Positions 42,662-51,729 of a DNA stretch of 64,000 nucleotides are shown piece after piece. The notes below the pieces were generated by a model, which was not told where the DNA came from, made no database searches, and saw only the letters and a program-made list of their open reading frames with translations. The stretch is from Psychrobacillus lasiicapitis (GTDB lineage Bacteria; Bacillota; Bacilli; Bacillales_A; Planococcaceae). Position 1 is the stretch's first letter, and each line of letters starts with the position of its first letter. The translations under genes and the position numbers were made by a program. The stretch lies in NCBI RefSeq assembly GCF_006861795.1, contig NZ_VDGH01000007.1, positions 224,375-288,374 of the forward strand, in the 5' to 3' direction.

Positions 42662-42975
42662 TGGAGTGGCTTGTGTTAATTGTTGCAGGTATATTCGAAG
42701 TAGCATTTGTCGTCAATATGAAGCTCTCAGATGGCTTTAAGAATGTAAAATACACTATTTTTACTGTTATTTCTGCCTGTTTAAGCTTTTTCCTCTTATC
42801 ACTTGCTCTTAAAGATATTGCTGTAGGTACTGGATATGCAGTATGGACTGGAATTGGAGCAGCCGGAAGTGTATTGATAGGCATGTACTTTTTCCATGAG
42901 AAAAAAAGCTGGAAAAAGTTATTCTTTTTAAGCTGCATTATCTTTGGTGTGGTAGGCTTGAAATTATTCGGATAG
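42661..42975 (+). CDS. ykkD: SMR-family exporter subunit (YkkD/GdnD-like)
   Basis: 104 residues, four helices, SMR family. Glu13 is in GIFEVAFVVNMKLSDGF and the helix 3 motif is GTGYAVWTGIGAAGSV. Its ATG overlaps the TAA of the preceding subunit (TAATG), so translation is coupled. Partner subunit of the heterodimeric exporter, comparable with B. subtilis YkkD by length and by its less canonical helix 1. Confidence 0.85.
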   Translation: MEWLVLIVAGIFEVAFVVNMKLSDGFKNVKYTIFTVISACLSFFLLSLALKDIAVGTGYAVWTGIGAAGSVLIGMYFFHEKKSWKKLFFLSCIIFGVVGLKLFG

Positions 42976-43041
42976 GTGTTCATCTAATGAGGCGGTCCGT
43001 GATAAACTGGTAGTATCCCAAAACGTGGAGGTTAGTTACAA

Positions 43042-44124
43042 ATGAAAATAAAATTAGGCTTATTATACGGTGGTAAATCTGCTGAGCATGAAGTGTCATT
43101 ACTTACAGCAAGAGCAGTATCCCAGGCGATAAATTTTGAAAAATATGAAGTATATCCAATATATATAACAAAAACAGGTGAATGGATAAAAGGAAGTGTT
43201 TTGACTGGTCCTGCGGAATCCGTGGAAACACTAAAATTTGGTGAGGCAGTGAGCAAGCCAAATAATATTTCAAGTTTCTTGCCGGTAGAAGGAAACGACG
43301 ATTCTCAGCTAGATGTTATTTTTCCATTGCTACATGGTCCAAATGGTGAAGATGGCACTGTACAAGGTTTATTAGAAGTGTTGAATTTGCCTTATGTCGG
43401 AAATGGTGTTCTCGCTTCTGCTGCTGGAATGGATAAAGTAGTCATGAAGCAGCTTTTTGAAATAGCGGGATTATCCCAAGTTCCTTACGTGCATTTTATT
43501 CGTAAAGAATGGAAAAGTAACCAGGAGACGCTTATTCAGAAAATGGAAGAAAGCTTAAAATGGCCTATGTTCGTTAAACCGGCTAATCTAGGATCAAGCG
43601 TAGGGATTACAAAAGCAACGAACAGAGAAGAGCTCATTAAAGCAGTAGAATTAGCATTCAAATATGATCGTAAAATTATTGTAGAACAAGGAATTAAAGC
43701 GCGCGAATTAGAAATGAGTGTGCTAGGAAATGATAATCCAAGATGTTCTATAGCTGGCGAAGTATTGCCTACAAAAGATTTTTATGATTACGAAGCAAAA
43801 TATGAAGATGGTACGACAAACTATGCTATACCAGCTGTAGTATCTGCTGATTTGCTGGAGAGAATGGAAGATGCAGCGATTCGTGCATTTAAAGTACTTG
43901 ATTGTTCTGGGCTTGTTCGTGCAGACTTTTTTGTGACGGATGAGGAAGAAATTATTATCAATGAAGTAAACACAATGCCAGGTTTTACACCGATTAGTAT
44001 GTATCCGAAGCTTTGGATAGAATCTGGTTTATCTTATTCGGGTCTAATTGAAGAATTAATCATGCTAGCTCTAGAGCGTTACGAGGAAAAGCAACAGCTT
44101 GAGCATTCGAAGGACGGAGAGTGA
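43042..44124 (+). CDS. ddl: D-alanine-D-alanine ligase
   Basis: 360 residues, ATP-grasp enzyme making D-Ala-D-Ala for peptidoglycan. Motifs: GGKSAEHEVSL at the N-terminus, FPLLHGPNGEDGTVQGLLE, ATP-binding WPMFVKPANLGSSVGI and the C-terminal metal/substrate region INEVNTMPGFTPISMYPKLW. In place of the omega-loop Tyr of vancomycin-sensitive DdlB, the KYEDGTTNYAIPA region fits the common Firmicute Ddl. GGAGG precedes the ATG. It overlaps murF by 4 bp, the same pair as in B. subtilis. Confidence 0.96.
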   Translation: MKIKLGLLYGGKSAEHEVSLLTARAVSQAINFEKYEVYPIYITKTGEWIKGSVLTGPAESVETLKFGEAVSKPNNISSFLPVEGNDDSQLDVIFPLLHGPNGEDGTVQGLLEVLNLPYVGNGVLASAAGMDKVVMKQLFEIAGLSQVPYVHFIRKEWKSNQETLIQKMEESLKWPMFVKPANLGSSVGITKATNREELIKAVELAFKYDRKIIVEQGIKARELEMSVLGNDNPRCSIAGEVLPTKDFYDYEAKYEDGTTNYAIPAVVSADLLERMEDAAIRAFKVLDCSGLVRADFFVTDEEEIIINEVNTMPGFTPISMYPKLWIESGLSYSGLIEELIMLALERYEEKQQLEHSKDGE

Positions 44125-45500
44125 GCAACTTGAAGAAAAGCTTAGCAGAAATCGCAAACTGGTTAGGGGAAGATGTTTCTCTTGAAAATAATCCCCTAGT
44201 TTCAGGCGTTTCGATTAATACAAGAACATTGCAGCCCGGCGATTTATTTATCCCTTTTCGCGGGGAAAATGTAAATGGCCATCGTTTTGTGCAAGACGCT
44301 TTTGATAAAGGAGCAGCAGCGTCTCTATGGTTAAAGGACGAACCGAATCCACCAAAGGATGTTCCGCTTTTATTTGTCGAAAGTGGCGAAAAAGCACTTC
44401 AGCAAATGGCGGAAGCGTACCGAGAAGAATTGAATGCAACTTTTATAGGAATCACGGGTTCAAATGGTAAAACATCAACGAAGGATTTAGTGGCTGGTAT
44501 ACTTTCGCCGTATTTCCGTGTGAAAAAAACGGAAGGTAATTTTAACAATGAGCTAGGATTACCTTTAACAATTCTTGCCCTTGAAGAAGATACGGAATTT
44601 GCTGTATTGGAAATGGGGATGAGTTCATTTGGTGAAATAGAGTTTCTATCCAAGCTTGCTAAGCCAAAGTATGTAGTTATTACAAATATAGGCGAAGCGC
44701 ATATGCAAGATCTCGGCTCTCGCGAAGGAATTGCAAAAGCGAAGTTTGAAATTATTGCAGGCTTACAGGAAGACGGAAAGCTTTTCTATGATGGCGATGA
44801 ACCATTACTACGTCCATTTATAGAAAATACTCCATCCTTACATTCTATATCTTTTGGTAAAGAGGAAGCCAATGATCTGCGTATTGTAGAAGTGACATTT
44901 ACCGAACAAGGAAGTAAATTTCGTACAGACGGCTTGATCAACGAAGAAATGTCTATTCCTATTCTTGGAGAGCATCAAGTGAAAAATACATTAGCGGCTT
45001 TATTGATCGCAAAAGAAGTTGGGCTTACTTCCGAGCAGATGCGGATAGCATTAAAGGAAATCGTATTGACGGATATGCGTATGCAAGTAATAGAGGCAGT
45101 TAACGGGGCTATTTTCATTAATGATGCCTATAATGCAGCGCCAACATCGATGAAAGCAGCGATTTCTTTTGTAGAGAAGTCAACGATAAAATCAGATAAA
45201 TGGCTTGTCCTTGGTGATATGCTGGAACTTGGTGAAAACGAAAAGCAATATCATGAAGAGATGAGCGCATATATCTCCGATAAAGAGTTTACTGGTGTTT
45301 GTTTATTTGGACCGAGAATGGAGTGGCTTTACAAGAAACTACTAGGTAAGTTTAATAACGAACAGCTTATCTGTGTTGAAAATGAATACGAGCAAATCAT
45401 TTCATTTTTAAATCAAAGAATAAATGCAGATTCCATTGTTTTAGTAAAGGGCTCACGTGGTATGAAGTTAGAACAGATAATCGAACCGTTTCAAAAGTAA
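44121..45500 (+). CDS. murF: UDP-MurNAc-tripeptide-D-Ala-D-Ala ligase MurF
   Basis: 459 residues; joins D-Ala-D-Ala, made by the adjacent Ddl, to UDP-MurNAc-tripeptide. P-loop GITGSNGKTSTKDLVAGIL, the MurE/F motifs TEGNFNNELGLPLT and NIGEAHMQDLGS, and C-terminal DAYNAAPTSMKAA and VLGDMLELGENE are all present. The start is GTG 44121 with AAGGA 6 bp upstream, overlapping the ddl stop; TTG 44130 with GGAGAG is an equally plausible start. It is co-transcribed with ddl, and a carboxylesterase follows after 23 bp. Confidence 0.96.
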   Translation: MSNLKKSLAEIANWLGEDVSLENNPLVSGVSINTRTLQPGDLFIPFRGENVNGHRFVQDAFDKGAAASLWLKDEPNPPKDVPLLFVESGEKALQQMAEAYREELNATFIGITGSNGKTSTKDLVAGILSPYFRVKKTEGNFNNELGLPLTILALEEDTEFAVLEMGMSSFGEIEFLSKLAKPKYVVITNIGEAHMQDLGSREGIAKAKFEIIAGLQEDGKLFYDGDEPLLRPFIENTPSLHSISFGKEEANDLRIVEVTFTEQGSKFRTDGLINEEMSIPILGEHQVKNTLAALLIAKEVGLTSEQMRIALKEIVLTDMRMQVIEAVNGAIFINDAYNAAPTSMKAAISFVEKSTIKSDKWLVLGDMLELGENEKQYHEEMSAYISDKEFTGVCLFGPRMEWLYKKLLGKFNNEQLICVENEYEQIISFLNQRINADSIVLVKGSRGMKLEQIIEPFQK

Positions 45501-45523
45501 AAATTAGAAAGGAGTAGGGCAAT

Positions 45524-46228
45524 ATGAAAACAGGCGTCCTTTGCATTCACGGTTTTACGGGTGGACCATATGAGGTGCAGCCATTCGTGGAATTTTTACA
45601 GGAAAGGACAGACTGGAAAATTATTGTCCCTACACTTCCTGGTCATGGTGAAACGTTGGAATTACAAAATCTAACTGCGGAAAATTGGTTGATGGCAGCA
45701 GAGCTAGCATTAAGAAAACTTCTAAAAGAAGTGGACAAGGTATACATAGTTGGATTTTCCATGGGTGGGATTATTGCAATGTACTTAGCAATTCGGTATC
45801 CAATTGCCAAACTTATTTTGCTAAGTGCAGCAGCTAAATATATTTATCCTACACAGCTCCTGCAAGATATTAAAGAAATGGCCAAAGAAGCAGTGGAAGG
45901 AAAACTAGAGGACAATATTTTGTACAAGCGATATAGCTCTAAATTGAAAGAAACGCCGATTCGGGCGACGCTTGAATTTATCCGTTTAGTACGTATAGTT
46001 GAACCATATTATAGCCACATTAAAATACCAGTCTGTTTAGTCCAAGGTAAAAAAGATGGGATTGTCCCTTATACGACCGCTGAGTTTTTATTTGACCAAA
46101 TTGGCTCCGAGGAAAAAGAACTGATCTTTTCCGAAACAGGTAAACACCATATTTGTTACTGTGAGGATTGCGAAGACTGGTTTTATCGAGCGCTAAAGTT
46201 TTTAACCGAAAAAGGAGTGGATAATTAA
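45524..46228 (+). CDS. Alpha/beta-hydrolase, carboxylesterase (Est30-like)
   Basis: 234 residues of the carboxylesterase/monoacylglycerol-lipase group. Oxyanion motif CIHGFTGG, nucleophile Ser in VGFSMGGI, catalytic Asp in VQGKKDGIVP and His in TGKHHICYC form the triad. No signal peptide. AAAGGAG precedes the ATG. It is probably the last gene of the ddl-murF transcript; the natural substrate (short-chain acyl ester) is inferred from family. A promoter for the following leader lies 29 bp after its stop. Confidence 0.9.
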   Translation: MKTGVLCIHGFTGGPYEVQPFVEFLQERTDWKIIVPTLPGHGETLELQNLTAENWLMAAELALRKLLKEVDKVYIVGFSMGGIIAMYLAIRYPIAKLILLSAAAKYIYPTQLLQDIKEMAKEAVEGKLEDNILYKRYSSKLKETPIRATLEFIRLVRIVEPYYSHIKIPVCLVQGKKDGIVPYTTAEFLFDQIGSEEKELIFSETGKHHICYCEDCEDWFYRALKFLTEKGVDN

Positions 46229-46256
46229 ACTAATAATTATAACAGTTGCTATTTCG

Positions 46257-46285
46257 TTGCAACTAATAATAAGGCATGATATACT
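46257..46285 (+). promoter_or_regulatory. Promoter of the cshA leader
   Basis: TTGCAA and TATACT with a 17-bp spacer; transcription would start near 46292, only ~27 nt before an intrinsic terminator. Confidence 0.65.
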
Positions 46286-46318
46286 ACGTTTAGAGCAATG
46301 GATACATTTTGTGTGAAG

Positions 46319-46352
46319 ACTCTTCAGCTTTAATTGAAGAGTACTTTTTTTT
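46319..46352 (+). terminator. Intrinsic terminator / possible attenuator
   Basis: ACTCTTCA-GCTTTAAT-TGAAGAGT followed by AC and eight T. It lies between the promoter at 46257 and cshA, so it may end read-through from murF-esterase or attenuate the cshA transcript. Confidence 0.8.
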
Positions 46353-46360
46353 GAACATAA

Positions 46361-46460
46361 CGGTTTGTTTAGGTAGTAGGGATTGAATCTCTCACAAACG
46401 AACCGCTCGGCAAAAGACCGGGCTTTCCCTTTATATAAGACCCCTCTGAACTGAAAACCA
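46361..46460 (+). other. Structured leader segment upstream of cshA
   Basis: Successive hairpins: CGGTTTGTTT with AAACGAACCG (46361-46405) enclosing AGGGATT/AATCTCT, then CTCGG/CCGGG (46406-46422), then CTCTG/CAGAG further on. No known riboswitch family is recognised; together with the start-site hairpin it makes a leader of ~280 nt. Confidence 0.5.
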
Positions 46461-46534
46461 CAGAGAATTTTAAGTAACGGAAACGTTCCTCGTATAGGCT
46501 CGAATTTGCCGCAATTTCATCTGAAAATGTAACC

Positions 46535-46578
46535 ATTTGTCAAAACAAAAGAAAAAGGAGATTAAAATTTTGACAAAT
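46535..46578 (+). promoter_or_regulatory. cshA: Hairpin enclosing the cshA ribosome site and start codon
   Basis: ATTTGTCAAAA (46535-46545) is perfectly complementary to TTTTGACAAAT (46568-46578). The stem includes the TTG start codon; the 22-nt loop carries AAAAAGGAG. Folding would hide the start, so translation may respond to temperature or a melting factor. Confidence 0.6.
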
Positions 46579-48114
46579 TTTTCAGAATTAAATATTAGTG
46601 CTTCTACATTAAAATCCGTTCAACGTATGGGATTTGAAGAAGCAACACCAATCCAAGAAGGTACTATTACACATGCTATGAGTGGACGCGACGTTATCGG
46701 TCAAGCACAGACTGGTACGGGTAAAACTGCTGCATTTGGTATCCCTATGATTGAAAAAATCGATACTAAAAATCCTAACATTCAAGCTTTAATCATCGCT
46801 CCAACACGTGAACTTGCAATCCAAGTTTCCGAAGAGCTATATAAATTAGGGTATGATAAAAAAGTCCGTCTATTATCTGTTTATGGAGGCCAAGAGATTG
46901 GTCGTCAAATTCGCGCCCTTAAAAATAAACCACAAGTAATCGTTGGTACACCTGGTCGTATTTTGGACCATATCAACCGTCGTACATTGAAACTTGATCA
47001 AGTTCAAACACTTATCTTAGACGAAGCAGATGAAATGCTTAACATGGGATTCATCGAAGACATCAATACAATTTTAGAAAGTGTTCCTGATGATCGTCAA
47101 ACACTATTGTTCTCAGCTACAATGCCGGGACCTATTCGTAAAATTGCAGAAAGATTCATGAAAGACCCAGTTGAAGTAAAAATCAAGTCTAAAGAAATGA
47201 CTGTTGAAAACATTGAGCAGTTCTTTGTAAAAGCGCATGAGCGTGAGAAATTTGATATTTTATCACGTATTCTAAACGTGCACCAACCAGAACTTGCGAT
47301 TGTTTTTGGTCGTACAAAACGTCGTGTAGATGAATTAGCGCACGCACTAAGCATCCGTGGTTACCTTGCAGAAGGAATTCATGGTGATTTGAGCCAAGCG
47401 AAACGTATGTCTGTATTAAAACAATTTAAATCAAATAAAATCGATATCCTAGTTGCAACTGACGTGGCTGCGCGTGGATTAGATATTTCTGGTGTAACAC
47501 ATGTTTACAACTTCGATATTCCACAAGATCCTGAAAGCTATGTACACCGTATCGGTCGTACAGGTCGTGCAGGGAAAAATGGTGTAGCTGTAACATTCGT
47601 AACACCAAGAGAAATGGGTTACTTACGTATCGTTGAAGATACAACGAAAAAACGTATGACTCCTCTTCGTCCACCAAGTTCAGACGAAGCACTAGTTGGT
47701 CAACAACGAGTAGCAATTGAATCATTAACAGAAATCGTGAATAAAAATGATTTAGGTGATTACCGTACACTTGCTGCGGAAATGCTTGAAAAGTTTGAAG
47801 CGGTAGATGTAATTGCTGCAGCTTTAAAATCAATGACAAATGAGCCAGATGATACTCCGATCGCTCTTTCTGAAGAGCGTCCATTACCTGCACGCAGAGA
47901 GCGTAGCGGTGGAGGCGGTTCTCGCTCTGGTGGTGGTTACAAAGGCGGATCTCGTTCTGGCGGACGTAGCTCATCAGGACGCTCAGGCGGCGATCGTGGA
48001 TTTTCTCGATCAGGTGGCGGTTCACGTCCTAGCAGCTCGCGTCGTAGTAGTGGTCCACGTGACGGTTCTACTCAACGTAGCACTAGAACTCGTTCACCAC
48101 GTAACGAAAACTAA
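46570..48114 (+). CDS. cshA: DEAD-box ATP-dependent RNA helicase CshA
   Basis: 514 residues. RNA helicase of the degradosome/cold-shock type. Motifs: Q-motif GFEEATPIQ, motif [10 protein letters not shown] (~residue 46), DEAD near 151, SAT near 182, [10 protein letters not shown] near 327. The C-terminal ~75 residues are a Gly/Arg/Ser-rich RNA-binding tail. I place the start at TTG 46570, after AAGGAG, which gives an N-terminus ([20 protein letters not shown]) matching CshA; an earlier in-frame codon at 46537 lies upstream of that site. Gene order cshA-ydbS-ydbT matches B. subtilis. The leader hairpins suggest post-transcriptional control. Confidence 0.95.
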   Translation: MTNFSELNISASTLKSVQRMGFEEATPIQEGTITHAMSGRDVIGQAQTGTGKTAAFGIPMIEKIDTKNPNIQALIIAPTRELAIQVSEELYKLGYDKKVRLLSVYGGQEIGRQIRALKNKPQVIVGTPGRILDHINRRTLKLDQVQTLILDEADEMLNMGFIEDINTILESVPDDRQTLLFSATMPGPIRKIAERFMKDPVEVKIKSKEMTVENIEQFFVKAHEREKFDILSRILNVHQPELAIVFGRTKRRVDELAHALSIRGYLAEGIHGDLSQAKRMSVLKQFKSNKIDILVATDVAARGLDISGVTHVYNFDIPQDPESYVHRIGRTGRAGKNGVAVTFVTPREMGYLRIVEDTTKKRMTPLRPPSSDEALVGQQRVAIESLTEIVNKNDLGDYRTLAAEMLEKFEAVDVIAAALKSMTNEPDDTPIALSEERPLPARRERSGGGGSRSGGGYKGGSRSGGRSSSGRSGGDRGFSRSGGGSRPSSSRRSSGPRDGSTQRSTRTRSPRNEN

Positions 48115-48130
48115 AATAATATTTGTCTAT

Positions 48131-48172
48131 AAGATGAATCGCGCATTTCGATGCAGATTCATCTTTTTTTAT
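48131..48172 (+). terminator. cshA terminator
   Basis: AAGATGAATC-GCGCA with TGC-A-GATTCATCTT hairpin and T-run. Confidence 0.88.
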
Positions 48173-48262
48173 TTGGACATTCACCCAGCTAAAACATTCT
48201 TCTATAATTTGAAACATTTTCCCGCTGAAATCGTATACAATACAAGGGAAGAGGTGTTGATA

Positions 48263-48742
48263 ATGAGAACAGAACCAATAAATAGAATATCTAAAAAAGG
48301 ACTTCGTGTGTGGAGAATCTATGGGGTTTTCCAAACGCTAATAGCATTATTGCTCGGTATAGGGGCGGGGGTTATAAACTTCTTTACTGGTGAGTACATT
48401 TGGCTGTACATAGTAGATGTCGTAATTGTACTAATCATTGCATATTTACTCATTTATTTATTTCCGAAAGTTAGATGGACACGTTGGAGATATGAAGTAA
48501 GAGAGCAGGAAATAGAGCTGCAGCACGGTTTGTTCGTTGTAAAGCGGACTTTAGTGCCAATGGTTCGAGTCCAGCATGTCGACACTGAACAAGGGCCAAT
48601 TTTACGGAAATATGATTTAGCATCTATTACAATTTCCACAGCAGCAACAAATCACACGATACCAGCACTAATAACCGCAGAAGCGGATGAACTACGTGGC
48701 AGAATTTCTGTACTTGCAAGGGTGGCGGAAGATGATGTCTAA
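48263..48742 (+). CDS. ydbS: PH-domain (bPH2) membrane protein YdbS
   Basis: 159 residues: two N-terminal helices (YGVFQTLIALLLGIGAGVINFF and IVDVVIVLIIAYLLIYLF) and a cytoplasmic bacterial PH-2 domain (WRYEVREQEIELQHGLFVVKRTLVPMVRVQHVDTEQGPILRKYDLASITI). ATG 48263 follows GAGGTG. Homologue of B. subtilis YdbS by sequence type and order; with YdbT it protects against certain antimicrobial peptides in Bacillus, under sigma-W there. It overlaps ydbT by 11 bp. Confidence 0.9.
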   Translation: MRTEPINRISKKGLRVWRIYGVFQTLIALLLGIGAGVINFFTGEYIWLYIVDVVIVLIIAYLLIYLFPKVRWTRWRYEVREQEIELQHGLFVVKRTLVPMVRVQHVDTEQGPILRKYDLASITISTAATNHTIPALITAEADELRGRISVLARVAEDDV

Positions 48743-50237
48743 AGAAAAATATAAATTACATCCGATTTCTGCAGTTATAAACTTTGTAAAAGTATTAAAA
48801 GAAATGATTATCCCGTTGATTGTAGTTATTGCAGTGAATGGTTTTGGAGGAAGTGGTGGTTCTGGCGATTGGTCCTCCTATATTACCTATGGAATCTATG
48901 GTATAATGCTAATCTTTTTGTTAGTTAGTGGCATTATCAAATGGAAACGATTCAGATATTGGTTTGAGGAAGAGGAGCTTCGTATTGAGTATGGTTTGTT
49001 CGTAAAGAAAAAGCGATATATTCCTTTTGAGCGTATACAAAGCTTGAACTATACAGAAGGTATTTTCCATAGACCGTTTGGACTCGTGAAAGTAAAAGTA
49101 GAAACAGCTGGCGGCGGAGCGACAAAAGAAGCAGACGCAGAGTTAACAGCGATTACAAAAGCAGCAGCGGAACAGATTAAACTTGAAATGCTACAAGCAA
49201 AAAATAAATTTACGGAACCATTAGACGACTCGGCGGAGGTTCAACAAGTAGTAAAAGTGGAAAGACAGTCCATTTTTAAAATGTCTCCAAAAGACTTATT
49301 TGTGCTTGCAAGTACTTCAGGTGGAGTGGGAGTATTTTTCTCTGGGTTAGCTGTCTTTGTCTCTCAATTTTCAAATGTTATTCCATATGAAGCGATTTAT
49401 GAAGAAATAGTAGTGTTTATTCGTTTTGGTGCACTTATTGTGGCGTTGGTTGTTTTTGTTGTGTTATTAATCGCTTGGATTGTTTCCGTCGTGCTGACTT
49501 TTATAAACTACTACGAATTTATGATTATAGTAGAAGATGAAGAAATAATTATTACGAGAGGATTGTTAGAAAAGAAAAAAATAACGATCCCACTTTCCCG
49601 AATTCAAGGGGTAAGAGTTGTTGAAAATCCGTTGCGTCAGCTAATGGGCTATGCAACGGTAATTGTCGATAGTGCTGGCGGTTCTTTAGCGGAAAAAGAT
49701 GAAAAAATTCGCTTGCTTCCACTTATTAAAAAAACGAAGATAACACCAATTTTACAAGAAATATTTCCAGAGCTTCAGTTTGATCCTATCCTTACGAAAA
49801 TACCGAAAAGGTCAAGAAAGTTTTTCTATCGATTAGATTATATATGGATGATCCCGGTTGCTGGAGCAGTTAGTTATTTCTTTTATCCTTTTGGATTATT
49901 TTCACTTTTGTTATTCCCACTAAGCTATGGACTTGGTGTTTGGCAACAAAAAACAGCAGGCTATTATTTGAATGAACGTCAGCTGGTCATACAATATCGA
50001 CTGTTCAGTAAAGTTATGGTGTGGATGGAAAAAAGAAGGATTCAATCAATGACGGAGCGTGCAACTATTTTTCAAAAGAAAGCAAACGTTTCATCTATTA
50101 TCACAACGATTAAATCTGGTGTCACGGGAGTGTCAACAACAATCCCACATATCGAAAAAACGGATGCAGAAATGATTTTAAATTGGTACGAACCGCATCG
50201 AAAGATAAGCATAGAAATAGAACAGCCATTAGACTAG
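48732..50237 (+). CDS. ydbT: Triple PH-domain membrane protein YdbT
   Basis: 501 residues with alternating membrane helices and three bPH2 domains: FRYWFEEEELRIEYGLFVKKKRYIPFERIQSL, YEFMIIVEDEEIIITRGLLEKKKITIPLSRIQGVRV, and YYLNERQLVIQYRLFSKVMVWMEKRRIQSM. Two adjacent ATG codons (48732 and 48735) sit behind GGGTGG. Partner of YdbS. Its stop codon lies inside the terminator hairpin, so the operon is ydbST only. Confidence 0.9.
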   Translation: MMSKEKYKLHPISAVINFVKVLKEMIIPLIVVIAVNGFGGSGGSGDWSSYITYGIYGIMLIFLLVSGIIKWKRFRYWFEEEELRIEYGLFVKKKRYIPFERIQSLNYTEGIFHRPFGLVKVKVETAGGGATKEADAELTAITKAAAEQIKLEMLQAKNKFTEPLDDSAEVQQVVKVERQSIFKMSPKDLFVLASTSGGVGVFFSGLAVFVSQFSNVIPYEAIYEEIVVFIRFGALIVALVVFVVLLIAWIVSVVLTFINYYEFMIIVEDEEIIITRGLLEKKKITIPLSRIQGVRVVENPLRQLMGYATVIVDSAGGSLAEKDEKIRLLPLIKKTKITPILQEIFPELQFDPILTKIPKRSRKFFYRLDYIWMIPVAGAVSYFFYPFGLFSLLLFPLSYGLGVWQQKTAGYYLNERQLVIQYRLFSKVMVWMEKRRIQSMTERATIFQKKANVSSIITTIKSGVTGVSTTIPHIEKTDAEMILNWYEPHRKISIEIEQPLD

Positions 50238-50250
50238 GCTGTTCTTTTAT
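50220..50250 (+). terminator. ydbST terminator
   Basis: GAACAGCC-ATTAGACTA-GGCTGTTC followed by TTTTATTGTTT, spanning the ydbT stop codon. Confidence 0.88.
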
Positions 50251-50282
50251 TGTTTCTCATAGGGTAAAGGTAAGTAACTATT

Positions 50283-50797
50283 TAGGGGAACTGTGAGGTA
50301 AGGTGTCCTATTAGGAGTTTACTATGACTTTCGCTTCAGGCGGACGCTTTCCGCCGGCATGACTTTAATCTCCTCGTCGCTAACGCTCCTGTGGGGCTTT
50401 CAGCTCATGCTATTCCGGCAGGAGTCGCCGCCTTCCGCTTCAATCATTATGGATGGGCTGCCAACTTGGTGTCTGCAGGTATCAAAGTTATAAATTTATC
50501 AAGTTTACCACTCCATAATAATCAAACCAAATTAGACAAGGCTATCACCAAATAAGTAGCTCGTTTATTAGGATAAAGCTCGGCTCGTCTTTTTCAACTA
50601 GTTATTGGTATCACATCTACTCTTGTTCCATAATATTTCACATTTCCCTTATAGCTAGTGACAGGAAGGAAGTAGCTTGCTTTATCGGATTGAAGCGGAA
50701 GGGCGGCGACTCCTGTCTCACCCCGCGGAAAGCGTCTGCCCTGAAGCGGAAATCCCAGCGGACACTTCATTCAACTCACTACCGCGCAGTTTCCTTA
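50283..50797. repeat. TA-flanked composite repeat, copy 4 (515 bp)
   Basis: Left end TAGGGGAACTGTGAGGTA, right end CAGTTTCCTTA. The left GC-rich module (50330-50450) is full length; the right module (50690-50765) lacks its middle, as in copy 3. The AT-rich centre is unrelated at a glance to copies 1-2. Between this copy and the terminator at 50934 (50798-50933) I see no gene. Confidence 0.8.
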
Positions 50798-50933
50798 TAC
50801 TGTCTTCCGCTGGATTTTATGAGTTGGAGTGGTATCATCTTACTTCTTTTCCCCCAAAAATCCATACCTTGCCGAACTGTTGAAGGAGGGAGACGGATAG
50901 AAGAGCGCAACGCAATAAGATTAAATAGAAAAA

Positions 50934-50969
50934 AGAGGCTTGTTGCGACTGACGTCATGACAAGCCTCT
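50934..50969 (-). terminator. Terminator of the rhomboid gene
   Basis: AGAGGCTTGT/ACAAGCCTCT stem; on the minus strand followed by TTTTTTCTATTT, about 60 bp past the stop. Confidence 0.85.
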
Positions 50970-51031
50970 CGTATAATTGAACAGTAACTACCAAACAAAA
51001 AACTTCAAAATGATAGAATTTTTATACTTTT

Positions 51032-51661
51032 TTACTTCACTGATCTAAGCTTACTTTTCCGTTTTCTCCAAGCAGCAATTCGTTTTGGGTGAAAATAAAT
51101 AATGCCGATGATAAAGCCAGTAACAAGACCTGCAATATGTGCAGTGGCATTAATATTAGGCTGAAGAAATGTCATAATAACACCAATAACAATAATAGGG
51201 ACAATGATTTGCTTAAGCTGTGGCAATAGATTTCTCGTATAATAAACTAAAGCTCCAAAGGCACCAAGAATACCATAAATAGAGCCACTAGCACCTACAC
51301 TCACATAGTTCCAATCGTGTATTAAATAAGTAGCAATACTACCGACTAAACCAGCTAACAAATAAATGGTTAAGAAACGAGCTTTACCTGCAATTTGTTC
51401 TAGCTCTGGTCCAAATAGATAAAGAGAGAACATATTGAATAACAAATGAAAAAAAGTCGCATGTAAAAACAATGGGGTGACTAGACGCCAATATTCCCCT
51501 TCGCTTATAAGTAAGTTAAAGTGAACACCCTGAGAGTATATCACGTCACCCAGAACTGGGATATTTGTTAAAATATAAATAACAATATTTAAAGCAAGCA
51601 GCGTAGAAACGACTGGATAGTATTTAATGTATTGCTTGAAGTTTTCTGTTCTTGTAAACAT
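51032..51661 (-). CDS. Rhomboid-family intramembrane serine protease (YdcA-like)
   Basis: 209 residues, six membrane helices. Catalytic Ser in the VGASGSIYGILGA motif and His in ATAHIAGLVTGFIIG form the rhomboid dyad; the WRLVTPLFLHATFFHLLFNM region is the conserved L1/helix 2 segment with the second His and Asn. Rhomboids cut transmembrane substrates within the bilayer. Position between ydbT and acpS matches B. subtilis ydcA, but here it is transcribed opposite to its neighbours. Substrate unknown. Confidence 0.92.
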   Translation of the reverse strand: MFTRTENFKQYIKYYPVVSTLLALNIVIYILTNIPVLGDVIYSQGVHFNLLISEGEYWRLVTPLFLHATFFHLLFNMFSLYLFGPELEQIAGKARFLTIYLLAGLVGSIATYLIHDWNYVSVGASGSIYGILGAFGALVYYTRNLLPQLKQIIVPIIVIGVIMTFLQPNINATAHIAGLVTGFIIGIIYFHPKRIAAWRKRKSKLRSVK

Positions 51662-51729
51662 TATTTCACCTCGATTTTTCTACTAATATTATAGCTTGGA
51701 GAAGCTATATTTGAAAAGGAGAAACCCTT

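Noticed and set aside
46537..46569. Eleven-codon N-terminal extension of cshA
   Set aside because: It would start before the AAGGAG site and code for a lysine run ([10 protein letters not shown]) produced by the ribosome-site sequence; TTG 46570 gives the normal CshA N-terminus.
47426..48025. 199-codon minus-strand open frame inside cshA
   Set aside because: Shadow of the low-complexity Gly/Arg/Ser-coding tail and helicase domain of cshA; the plus-strand protein has all DEAD-box motifs.
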